From: Lytechinus pictus
Lineage: Eukaryota > Echinodermata > Echinoidea > Temnopleuroida > Toxopneustidae
DNA: 64,000 bases
Reading direction: 5' to 3'
Assembly: GCF_037042905.1 (NCBI RefSeq)
Contig: NC_087261.1
Coordinates: 19,855,117 to 19,919,116, forward strand
A program made the position numbers and the translations under genes. Positions 54,404 to 64,000 of the stretch are shown here, piece by piece; positions within the stretch are counted from its first letter, which is position 1; each line of letters starts with the position of its first letter. The notes beneath the pieces are model-generated. The model was not told the origin of the DNA and made no database searches. It saw nothing but the letters and a program-made list of their open reading frames with translations.

Positions 54404-56290
54404 AAGGCCATCATTAATGTAATCTGAACCATTGTGCTAGGATTTGGGGATTTCTGTATTGGATACTATAGAAGATATTAAATCATTTGATTTTTTCAAA
54501 ATGCTAGTGAAAGAAGAGGAACTAATTTACTCTCTACTCAGCTTCCAAATTCCTGTTCAATCTTTTTTGATCAGTTTGCTTATTTAAAGTTGAATCTCTT
54601 TTTAGGAGGATGAAAACCTTGTAACAAGTTTTAGCCTGTGTGAAAACAGAAGAATCAGAGAATAAGATCAGCAAAGTTTGAGAACAGGTGGATAAACAAT
54701 AAGAAAGTTATGAGTATTTGAATGTTGAGATCACTATTTCCATGGAGATCCCCCATTTGCAATCTGACCAAGATGTGTTTTGTCTAATTGTACACGGAAA
54801 ACACCGCAAACCAACTATTTTTGCACATTCTAATGATAAGACAATTCGTCCATGATGTATCATGTGAAACCAGTGGTCATGTCCTCCCATGAAAAGTACA
54901 TGTTAGCCTGATCGGTGGATGGATTTGATGAAAGATTTTAAGTAAAATAAGGATTATGTACATAAGTAACAAAATAAGTGGGGAAGTTGTACAAGTGTAA
55001 TATCACACTTCTTGGTTGAAGTGCCTATGGGAAGATGTCCTAAACATCAATGATCTCAGCATTCAAATGCCATAATTTCTTATTGTTTGTCAAATTGTTC
55101 TCAAACTTTTGTTGATCTTATCCTTTGATTTTCCCCAGTTGTTAGCTTGTTCCAGGGGTTTCATTCTTCTTGAACACCACAGAAATCTGTAAAAAAGAAA
55201 GGGCAAATAACACATGCTTTGCTTTTGTTATAGTATTGCTTAGTTTGACTAGGTGACTATTTGACTTTATACATTGTACACAGAATCAAATTATGCATGT
55301 ATACTCAATCTTTTTCCTTGACAGAACATGTATGTACCTTGAATTCATTTCATCTTGAATTCAGAAATGTGATGTGGAATTCTGATACTTATATGTAATT
55401 AGTAGGTCAATTTTGTTTTGTGATGTGATCTTGGTGCACAGTAAAAATGGTATTTAAAATTGTATACACTGCTGTTCGAGTTCATATACGTAAACTATGT
55501 TGTATGTGCTCTGCTGTACTAAACAGCGTTTTTGGTGTATACATTTACCACATCCATCCACTTGAACATGGAAGTAATTTCATCTTGAACTATATAAGAA
55601 ATGTGGTATGGAATTTAGATATCAATTTGTGAATGTTGGTGATACATACATGGAGGTCAAGGCGAAGGTGGTTTTGCATTTGTGATGTGATGTGATCTTG
55701 GTTACCGATTTTCATTTGACACATCTTTTTTTTTTAATGCATGTTTGTGTGTCTTTTTACCAGGGTATTTTTACAATTACAGTGCCAAATATGTGGAAGG
55801 ATTTTCCTGTGTTTAATAGAAGCAGCTTCGTCTAGCTTGGAGTAAATGGTTTTATATAAACATGTAGTTTTGTGTTGTATTCTAACTCTTTGATATTAAA
55901 ATGTACTGTATTTTTTCATGAGATTGCCTTTCAAAAAGATTGCCTTATATTTATACCAGTATTTACTTTAACATAAAAGCATTATTTTGTTGGTGAAACT
56001 GAAAACTGAAAGTTTATTTGTTTTTTAGTAAATTTTTCCATTCATTAGTGTTTAGTTTTCGTATGCTCTGAACATTAATATTCATATTAGTGCCAAATGA
56101 CATTGAAGTTTTTAGAAGATGTTTGCATTTTTGTACATCGTCAAATATGTATTTTTGTATTCAAACACTTTATAACATATTTAAGTTTAATAGGATTATG
56201 GAAGTGAGATGCATATTTGCCATATAATGATGTGCATCTGTGCCATAAATCACTTTTTACAAACACAATAAATAATTCATACTACCTTCC
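54404..56290 (+). other. Probable long 3' UTR of the piggyBac-derived gene, AATAAA at 56268-56273
   Basis: No coding exon. AT-rich, free of obvious terminal-repeat elements, with a canonical AATAAA near 56268. Its end is a guess. Confidence 0.4.
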
Positions 56291-56920
56291 TTCTTTTCCT
56301 CCCATGTTCAATTGTCTTCCACATTAACATACATTGTTTATATATTTTTTTATTAAATCGTGTATTTAAGAGAAGCGGATTTGATATGAAGTGTTGCTAT
56401 ATGTGTTCTTGGTAATGCAACATTTTCTCTTACGGCTGTTGCTCCTCCGCTAATTCATCTGAAGATATCAATGGAGTATGAGGGTTTTGATAGGGCTTTT
56501 GGTTCAGAATCATGTGAAGATTAAGATAAGGTTTAAGGCTCAGGTTTCAGTAGGACTACGAGCAATTTGTTACAGGAGCAAATATCATTGAACTGTATTC
56601 TCCAAAGCATGTTTTTCATATCCAGCCATTTTTTCCAAGCGCACTGTATTAGTTTTAATGTATAAAGATTAAAATGGGAATTCAACCTCTGTACTGAAAT
56701 GAATTTTGTGAAATAACTAAGATTTAAAAAAAATGATGGTGAAAATCTGCAATGAGTCGGACCGGTAGAGTTTGTGGCTGTTTAAAAAATGTATTAATGA
56801 TCACAAATTGGCAATTTGTCAATTGAGACGGAGAGTATTATGGTTGGAATCACCTTTATTGTCATATCGTTCTTTGCAGTCAGATGATACACTCCAAAAT
56901 AATTATGACTGTTTGACAAC
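56291..56920. other. No gene seen
   Basis: Intergenic AT-rich sequence. Confidence 0.4.
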
Positions 56921-56924
56921 CAAA

Positions 56925-57145
56925 AAAAAGGGTTTTCACACAAAAAAATGGAGGTCATTTTATCTCGCGCAAAATTTTACAAGCAGAAAAAAAGAAGTTT
57001 TTACTAAAAAATGAAGCTCATTTTCTCCCGCGTAAAATTTGACAAGCAAAAAAAAATTGAATAAATAAAAATATTTAATATTACTCTGAAAACGGTGGGC
57101 ACGGGCCGGATGTGCCCCCCCCCCCCCCCCCCCGATCCGCCACTG
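56925..57145. mobile_element. One end of a CAGTGGCGGATC-type MITE
   Basis: GATCCGCCACTG after a 20-bp poly-C is the usual right end of hAT-like MITEs. Upstream are two direct repeats of about 60 nt (CATTTTATCTCGCGCAAAAT and CATTTTCTCCCGCGTAAAAT). The left terminus was not found. Confidence 0.5.
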
Positions 57146-57221
57146 TGGAGAAAAGAGTAGAAAAGGAGAGATTGGGGACTGTGATGAAGAAGAGGAGATA
57201 AGGGACAGAGAGGGAGATATG

Positions 57222-58883
57222 GGCGGCGGAACATATTTTCGTTTGGGGAGGGGGGGGCAAAGGACAAATATGTAAAAAAAAAATGGGCATTGGTCCAAAC
57301 GGATATTTTCACCATGAGCTTTTCATTTGCAAGAAGTATGTAGTTGTGTGTTTTGTAGTAATTAAGTTGAACAAAGCCTATTTGAAGTGATTGATGAAAT
57401 ATATATTTAGGCATTATTTTTTTCGCGAGCGAGTGGTTTGGAAAAAAATTCAAATCTGAAGTTGTGAAACTCGCTCTTTGGTCAATATTATGGCGCAAAT
57501 TATACTGTTAAAGGACATCCTTGTGAGATGTTGCGAGCGCTAATCGCAGGTTCAAACTTTTGGACATTTCATGTAAAAAGACATGAAAAGTCATTCCGAT
57601 CAGTTTTTGTTATGAAAAATATGTGTATCTAGACTAACTGAATAATTGACGCGAGCTAAAATTTTTAATACAGTGACCAGAAAAGGAATCTGATAAGGAC
57701 TGCATTTCGTGACTGATATTGATAAATATAGGATACATAATTATCTAACCAATCGAATGTGAGCGCGAACTGAACACTAGTGATATTTGACAACCTAAAA
57801 ACTGGACATTCTAATCATTAAAAAAGAACAGAGTGGGTGTACCTTACAAAAAATAATTGATGCGAGCTTCCGAAAGGGTATTTTATTATGTAAAAGGGTA
57901 GGGGAAGGCGGGGTAAGTTGAGCATAGGCCTATGGGCAAGTTGAGCCACCACCCCCAGGCCAATAATGAATGAGTCAGACATTGTGGTGGTGTCATGTAT
58001 TTGATGACCCATTACATAACCCTTATCCCCACCACATTGTTTTCAACTTTGATGCAAAAAGTACTTTTTAAAGGGAAAAATACAAATTTCAGCCAAAAAA
58101 GTATTAAAAAAAGGGTGTGAAATAGATCAGTGCTTTTTACCCACACACGTCTTTAAATATAAAGAAAAAGGAACAATATTGAATGTTAGTCCAGGTATGG
58201 ATCTTCATTCTTGTCATAGTCTTTTACATGATGGATGCGTAAGAAATGTGTTGATGTGAAAATATCGCATGAATTAAGTTCGGACTGGGGTAATTTGAGC
58301 CAGCCAACATGGGGCAAGTTGAGCCATAGTAATTCTTATGGTAATGTATTTAAAAAAAAACCTTAAAAAGGCATTGATATGCAGGCAGAAAGGAGCAAAT
58401 TCACATTACAGTTCTTTTACTTTTAGAGGATGTTGGTATTTATAGAGAATTAGCAAGTGAAAAGACAATTAGCAAGTAAAAAAATGACATGCTGCTTCTT
58501 CCTGCATACATTTTGTACATAGTTTTTGTGGCTCAACTTACCCCATAAGGTGGCACAACTTACCCCACAGATGGGGTAAGTTGCGCCATTTGACATCGTT
58601 TTTTTCAAAGGTCACATTGACTTTCAGTGTGGGGATAGAAAGTTATACATAGGTGAAAAATATTTCCCAAGAATCAAATTTAAAGGCAATAATTTAACTT
58701 AAGGTACTTATTTCTACAACATTAGTCATATCATTCTAACATGCAAAAAGTGTCACAACTTACCCCGCTCTCCCCTACATTTCATTTTGAAAAAAAGGCA
58801 ATGTCCATCTTTAAAAGGGGCATTTTTCCTACTGGTATTCTTTGGGGGGCAAGTGCCCCCCCCCCCCCCCAAGTTCCGCCGCC
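57222..58883. mobile_element. TIR element GGCGGCGGAAC...GTTCCGCCGCC, interrupted
   Basis: Inverted ends at 57222-57232 and 58873-58883 are each followed inward by G/C homopolymer and a GGCA-type section. The interior has GCGAGCG motifs. It contains the GGGGTAAGTTG element at 57898-58778. No clear target duplication. Confidence 0.6.
57898..58778. mobile_element. TIR element GTAGGGGAAGGCGGGGTAAG, 881 bp, nested
   Basis: Left GTAGGGGAAGGCGGGGTAAG, right CTTACCCCGCTCTCCCCTAC. About eight dispersed copies of GGGG(T/C)AAGTTG in both orientations lie at both ends. No ORF. Superfamily not assigned. Confidence 0.75.
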
Positions 58884-59097
58884 AAGAAACTAAGGGTGGG
58901 GGAGATGGCGCGCGAAAGATTTGCGAATAAGAGGGGAAGCTCACAATTCCCAATTTAAGGAAAATTATTCACGAACACCTAAGAATTTTAAATGCCCTGA
59001 AAAGTATCTTCTCAAAAAATTGATACCATATTATGTGGTATTTAACGCTTGGATAATCAAGCGGTATTTTGTGTTACTGTGTTCGTTTTGCGCAAAT

Positions 59098-59456
59098 TAA
59101 AGGACAAGTCCATCCCAACAAACAGTTGATTTGAATAAAAAGAGAAAAATCCAACAAGTGCAACACTGAAAATTTCATCAAAATGTAAAATGAGAAAGTT
59201 ATGACATTTCAAAGTTTCGCTTAATTTTACAAAACAGTTATATGCACATGCTGGTCGGTATGCAAATGAGGAGACTGATGACGTCATCCACTCACTATTT
59301 CGACTGTCTCATTTGCATGTCACTGAATTGTGCATATCACTATTTTGTGAAAAATAAGCAAAAGTCATAACTTTCTTATTTTACATCCAATTTGATGAAT
59401 TTTTCAGCGTTCTGCTAGTTGGATTTTTCTCTATTTCTGGGGTGGACTTGACCTGT
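59098..59456. mobile_element. Complete MITE (AGGACAAGTCCA family), about 359 bp
   Basis: Ends AGGACAAGTCCATCCCA and TGGGGTGGACTTGACCT. The arms are self-complementary through GAAAATTTCATC/GATGAATTTTTC and AGAAAGTTATGAC/GTCATAACTTTCT. It is the reference copy for partial copies at 24.1 and 49.5 kb. Confidence 0.8.
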
Positions 59457-59519
59457 AAAGTAAGGCATGCCAGGCATGGCTGTTACTGACCACGTTCTTT
59501 TCTCTTCTCTACGAGGTAT

Positions 59520-59926
59520 TATTATTTATTATACATAGTTTGATTGAAGCTTCGAGATATCCTTTCTTCTATTATTTCTATTTCTTGTATCTCTTCCTTC
59601 TATTCACCTCTTCGTGTTATTATAGTTGTCGCCGTTTTTGCTGTTGTTCTCCTTATTATTTTTCTTCCTCATCCTTTTCTTCCGTCTCCTCCTTCTCCTA
59701 GCTCCTCCCCTTTCTTCTTCTATTTCTTCTCCTTCTTTTCTTCTTTTTCTTCGTTATATTCTTGTATATATTATCTATATACCTTATTTATTGGTAATAG
59801 TAAATTCTAATTTTTTTCTTCATTTTTTAAATATGTAAATAGTATAATTTTACCATTTTATTATCTTAATTCTGTATGTCGAGGACCCCACTGGAAATAA
59901 GCTTTCGAGCTTTCGTGGGTCATCCT
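59520..59926 (+). mobile_element. Older LINE 3' UTR, interrupted by the LINE that follows
   Basis: T/C-rich section, then GAGGACCCCACTGGAAATAA and GCTTTCGAGCTTTCGTGGGT, the hairpin of CR1-like LINE 3' UTRs. The pentamer tail expected after TCATCCTGT is replaced by RT coding sequence. Confidence 0.6.
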
Positions 59927-61313
59927 GTGCAAGCCTGTTGCTTGGAAACAGGCCAAAGTTGTGCCGATTTATAAATCAGGTGAAAAAACAGATCCCTCTA
60001 ACTATCGGCCAATTGCGATTCTTTCATCGGCTTCCAAAATAATTGAAAAACTTGTTCAAATTCAACTTGCTAATCACTTAAAAGTGAACAATTTACTTTC
60101 TTCACATCAATCTGGCTTCAGAGAAAAGCACTCAACCATCACTTCTCTTATAAGAGTCACTGATGAATGGCTTCACGCTCTTGACAATGGTTTATACACT
60201 GGAGTGGTTTTCATAGACCTCCGTAAGGCCTTTGACACCGTTAACCATTATATTCTGTTTGATAAACTCAAATCTCTTGGAGTGTCAGAGTCTAGTCTTA
60301 CATGGTTTAAAAGTTATATGAACAACCGTAAAATATGTACTTGTATAAATTCTACTGTCTCTGACTTAATAGATATACAATACGGTGTGCCTCAGGGCTC
60401 AATCTTAGGGCCACTGCTCTTTACTATATATATTAACGACATCATAGAAAATGTCGATCGATGTACTATCCATCTTTACGCAGATGATACTGTCCTTTAT
60501 TTTTCCCATAAAAATGTAAGAAATGTCGAAGATATACTGAACACACAGTTAAACCATATTTATAAATGGATGTGTTCTAATAAGTTGAGTTTAAACTTTG
60601 ATAAAACAGAATGTTTGTTGATTGGATCCCGCACTATGTTAAATAAGTGTTCCCCACTTCAAATAAGTATACAGGGAAAGTTAATTCAATCGAAAGAAAG
60701 TGCTAAATATCTTGGAGTGGTTATTGATCAGCAGTTAAAATGGGACAAACATATTGAATACTTGACTGAAAAGGTAAGCAAACTCGTAAGTTTTTTGGGC
60801 CGTCTTCGACACAGTTTTAATAAGGATAGCTTGAAATGTATCTACCAATCAATTATTCTTCCTATTTTTGACTATGCTGATGTAGTGTACGATTCTAGTA
60901 ACAAAAAATGTGTTACACAATTGCAAAAGTTGCAAAACAGAGCTGGAAGAATAATACTTGGGATAAGTCCATTCAAACATATATCGAACTGTAATATTCA
61001 CCAAATATTAAATTGGGAATCTTTGGAATGTCGTCGACAAAAACATATAAACTCCATGGTTTTCAAAATAATTCATGATCTCAGTGCCCCTTACTTAAAA
61101 GATTATTTTAATACTATTTATTACAACTATTCCTTACGCTCAAGTGGAAACTTATCTTTACCAAAGCCACGTACTGAATCGTGTCGTCGAATGTTTTCAT
61201 ACCGTGGGGCCTCGCAATTTAATTCTTTACCTCCTTCTATAAAATTATCTCCCAATTATAATACATTCAATAGGACACTTAATGACCAAATCCTGAAAAC
61301 TATTTCCCTTTAA
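59927..61313 (+). CDS. LINE reverse transcriptase, C-terminal ~460 residues of ORF2
   Basis: The frame is open from 59901, and RT-like residues start at KPVAWKQAKVVPIYKSG. Motifs in order: DPSNYRPIAILS, SGFREKHST, FIDLRKAFDTVNH (motif A), YGVPQGSILGPLLF (B), HLYADDTVLYF (C, catalytic YADD), LSLNFDKTECL (D), KYLGVVID, then the C-terminal Cys/His-poor region ending LNDQILKTISL. No frameshift or internal stop. The N-terminal endonuclease and fingers are missing, so it is not autonomous. No genuine start codon; the first is a GTG. Confidence 0.88.
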
Positions 61314-61655
61314 ACCAAAGTTCAAACATATAACTTTGGGCACTTTTGGGTGGGTGGTGGGAGGGGTTAGGTACTCGATTTTTACTGTAGGGTGGGATGG
61401 GGTGGGGTCGCTGTTCTTTCTCCCTTTAGCTGATATTGCCTTTATGTTACACAAATTTGTTAATGAATTTATTTTTGTAATATGAATTTCATGTTTATTT
61501 AATATATCTGGACCCCTCGGCAGAACAGTTGTGCTGTAATGGCTCAGCTGAGTAGGGCGATCCATCTAATGTTATTTTTATCATGTATTATATTTTGTTG
61601 TAATTTTATATGTATTGTTTTTATATTGGAAAATAAATTCAAATCAAATCAAACC
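59927..61655 (+). mobile_element. 5'-truncated non-LTR retrotransposon (CR1/Jockey-like)
   Basis: RT coding part (to 61313), about 340 nt of 3' UTR, and an AAATTCAAATCAAATCAAAC pentamer tail near 61625-61655. No endonuclease or ORF1, so it was truncated at insertion. Left edge from where RT homology begins. Confidence 0.8.
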
Positions 61656-61726
61656 AAATGCTACTGTATATATGTTTTGGTGACTTGCCAAAATAAAATC
61701 AATCAATCAATCAATGATTGAATCCA
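61656..61726. repeat. (AATC)n tail-like sequence
   Basis: ATCAATCAATCAATCAATGA follows AAATAAA, likely the tail of the interrupted older LINE or a microsatellite. Confidence 0.45.
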
Positions 61727-61862
61727 GGGCCCCGTACCGTAACACAAAGCTTAGCAATGATCGTAGAACATTTTTCTACGATTGATTGCATTGACTACAA
61801 TGTACAATCAATCGTAAAAATCAAGCGTACGATCAATCGCTAACGTTTGTGTTACGGGACCC
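61727..61862. mobile_element. Foldback MITE, 136 bp (GGGCCCCGTACCGTAACAC)
   Basis: Ends GGGCCCCGTACCGTAACACA and TGTGTTACGGGACCC (as GTTTGTGTTACGGGACCC). Interior TACGATTGATTG/CAATCAATCGTA pairs. No target duplication resolved. Confidence 0.75.
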
Positions 61863-62464
61863 AGATATGATAATCCTACATGAATTCGTCAACATATTTG
61901 AAAACTCCTTTTCAACGATATTAACTTTAGAATTCATACTAAAAGTGTTTATTAAAAGATTATAATATTATTAGGTTATCGAAAGTCGGTCTAATAAATT
62001 GTGGTCACTAATTGGATCGAAAGTTTCTTTCTGATAAGAATGAATTCTAAAGCTATTAGATTGAACTTCAATCCATTCCAGAGTCCCTGATCGCAATAAA
62101 TACAAGGAATTTAGAGAGTACACCAGTCTTGTAAATTCTAATTATAGGGCTTACATTTACCAGTGAGAATATGATTTCATGGCAGAATTTTAGCTCCAAT
62201 TATGGAAAATAGATATTAGAAACAATGGAAAGAGGGGAGGACAAAAATGAAAAAGAGCACAATCAGCTTCACTTTCTGACTTAGCTTAGGCTCGGTTCGA
62301 GCTTTAATAAAAGAAGGGGAAAAAGCATACTACGAAAGAGGAGAGAGAGGCAGAGTATAATGAAAACAGAAGTCCTTCTGTTGGAGGGGTAACGGAACGG
62401 TTTTGAAAGAATGGGGACTGCGTGTGCGAGGCTGACCATGCATGCATACCAACGGCCACGCCCC
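61863..62464. other. No gene seen
   Basis: Intergenic. The right part is C-rich, leading into the MITE target duplication. Confidence 0.4.
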
Positions 62465-62472
62465 CGCCCGCC

Positions 62473-63199
62473 CAGAGGCGTCGATCCTGGGGGGCAGGGG
62501 GGCGATCGCCCCACCGTGAATGAAAATATTGGGGGGCAAACATATCGTTTTGCCCCCCCCCCCAATAATTCCGCATGTGCAAAAAATAAAATAAGATTGT
62601 AATGTTACACAGAAATCAGCAAGCGAGATTGAGATACACAACTCGTTCTTTATCTAAAATCGTGCTCAAAATGTCCAATTTTCAGATTGGAATATAAAAA
62701 ATTTTTAGCTCGCGCTCGCATAATTTCTGTAGCAAAACCCATACTTTTCATGATTAAATAGGTGAATAGAATGTCCCTTTTTCAGTTCTAGACCTCAAAA
62801 GAAGTCCCACTTTGATTTGCAATAATCTTTTGTTGGATATATATCTTGTTCTTTATTAAAAACGTCCATTAAACTCATTTTTTTCAGATCGAAATATCAA
62901 AATTTTCAGCTCGCGCTTCGCGCTCGCATCTATTGTTTTTTAGATACCCATCTTAATCATTAGTACCAAAAATGCTTAGAATATCAATCTTTCGGGTCAG
63001 AATATAAAGAAATTTCAGCTCGCGCTTCGCGCTCGCATTAATTTTGTTGTTGAGATATGTGTCTCTATCTCATGAGTCATATATATATATATATAGGCAT
63101 ATGTGTGTGTGAGTTTGTTTGTTTTGTGTGATCGAGTGCCTTTGGAAAGTTGATTCATGTTTTTGCCCCCCCAATCTGAAAAATGGATCGACGCCCCTG
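62473..63199. mobile_element. hAT-type MITE, 727 bp, opposite orientation to the copy at 31.3 kb
   Basis: Ends CAGAGGCGTCGATCC and GGATCGACGCCCCTG, with an exact 8-bp duplication CGCCCGCC at 62465-62472 and 63200-63207. Interior matches the reverse complement of 31335-32368 without the 271-bp nested insertion, including several TCGCGCTTCGCGCTCGC units and a shorter C tract. Confidence 0.93.
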
Positions 63200-63234
63200 C
63201 GCCCGCCCCCAGGTCGAAATTCCAAGTAGCGTTC

Positions 63235-63525
63235 ATTAGGAAACCAACATAAGATTTTTATTGGTTTTTAATGGTTTCTGATGGTTTATAATGGACAATA
63301 GCATATCGATCAGAATTTCCATTTCACTCAGAGTCACATAAACCATCTATAACCCAAAAAAAAACACCTTACCCTCATGGTCCAATAAAACCAATAGGCA
63401 TAGATCATCAGACTGTTGGTCCAGTAAAACCAATATAGGCATTGATCATCAGAATTTATTGGTCCAGCTAGGCCAATCCAAACAACTGTTCAGACTCTAT
63501 TGGTCCAATATAGAACCAACATATT
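63235..63525. repeat. TTGGTCC-type repeat with about three tandem ~50-bp units
   Basis: TTGGTCCAGTAAAACCAATA and GGCATTGATCATCAGA recur with small changes at about 63380, 63418 and 63460. GGAAACCAACATAAG near the left and GAACCAACATATT near the right hint at a larger element. Confidence 0.6.
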
Positions 63526-63667
63526 TAATATGCGAATGTTTTTATTTTACCTTTGTGATTGTTTATTATAATTCAACTAGTAAATAAGCTAACCCCTTCG
63601 ACTTTATTGCTGATAATTTCTTTATATATACACAATTTACCGCGACAAATATAACTGGATTTAGATA

Positions 63668-63745
63668 ATGATGATGATGATGATGATAATGATGGTGACA
63701 ATGATGATGATGATGATGATGATGATGAGGATGATGATGATAAGA
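63668..63745. repeat. (GAT)n microsatellite
   Basis: Interrupted GATGAT run. Open frames through it (poly-His, poly-Ser) are not genes. Confidence 0.92.
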
Positions 63746-64000
63746 TCGTCCTGCTGGGCGCAAAAAAAATCACAGGATTTTCAGTAGGTTGTCCCGGTGG
63801 CTTTATTATACAAAGCATTGTGCATGCTGATTTTCTATAGCTCTTTCGATCGCAAGCTAGTGCAGAAAAAAATAAGAACGTGCAATTTCACTTTTAAAAA
63901 TATACCACTTACAACAACAAGTCAAGGACTCTCAGGCGCGGTTCTAATTATAGACTAAAAGTTTTTTTTTTGGGGGGGGGTTCGGTTTCTGGGGGCTTGA

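Noticed and set aside
52000-57000. piggyBac element termini (TTAA-flanked TIRs) around the 52.9-kb ORF
   Set aside because: I looked for TTAA-flanked inverted ends near the ORF and found no convincing pair, which favours a host gene over a mobile copy.
56772-57498. Lys-rich and Pro-rich open frames around the 57-kb repeats
   Set aside because: They run through poly-C/poly-A and MITE sequence and have no conserved features.
63566-63818. Poly-His and poly-Ser open frames
   Set aside because: Translation of a GAT/ATC microsatellite.

Overview
The window is animal nuclear DNA: AT-rich, with spliceosomal introns and dense in transposable elements. It is most likely from a marine deuterostome such as a sea urchin. 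That assignment is an inference from the mix of tRNA-derived SINEs, CR1-like LINE tails, Penelope-like termini, hAT and Tc1/mariner-type MITEs, and frequent poly-C/poly-G tracts; nothing here fixes the species. Gene models were assembled by hand from GT-AG sites, reading-frame continuity and protein motifs, without transcripts or database searches.

Region 1 (about 2.0-17.3 kb, + strand) is one complete 14-exon gene for a type I immunoglobulin-superfamily receptor: signal peptide, six Ig domains, one fibronectin-III-like domain, one transmembrane helix and a 240-residue tail. The exons sum to 3186 nt, exactly 1062 codons. All introns are phase 1 except a phase 2 intron that splits the first Ig domain. 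The tail carries four YxxM motifs (YMDM, YEDM, YTNM, YAPM) and a terminal YVNT, which suggests PI3-kinase p85 and Grb2 docking.

Region 2 (17.3-25.3 kb) has no gene. It holds nested MITEs, a degenerate minisatellite and LINE tails. Region 3 (25.3-27.7 kb, - strand) is a two-exon gene for a 239-residue phytochelatin synthase of the short prokaryotic type, with the Cys/His/Asp triad intact and an N-terminus that fits N-myristoylation. Region 4 (28-36 kb) is repeats: a minus-strand LINE fragment, a hAT-type MITE with a nested second MITE, and a 947-bp foldback element interrupted by a SINE.

Region 5 (36.1-47.4 kb, + strand) is a five-exon gene for a 314-residue multi-pass membrane protein that ends in an HNH-like zinc module. 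Its introns hold a perfect 264-bp-arm palindrome with a Penelope-type hammerhead ribozyme candidate, a tRNA SINE, and a 4.9-kb LTR retroelement with identical 175-bp LTRs. That element encodes one 777-residue protein with a retropepsin-like segment lacking its catalytic aspartate, and no reverse transcriptase was found. Region 6 (51.9-56.3 kb, + strand) is an intact piggyBac-derived ORF whose catalytic aspartates all appear substituted, so it looks domesticated. Region 7 (56.9-64 kb) is repeats again: nested TIR elements, a 5'-truncated LINE with intact RT motifs, a second hAT-type MITE in opposite orientation, and microsatellites.

The four host-type genes show no operon-like or pathway link. 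What ties the window together is layered transposon insertion, several cases of which can be resolved by comparing empty and occupied copies inside the window.
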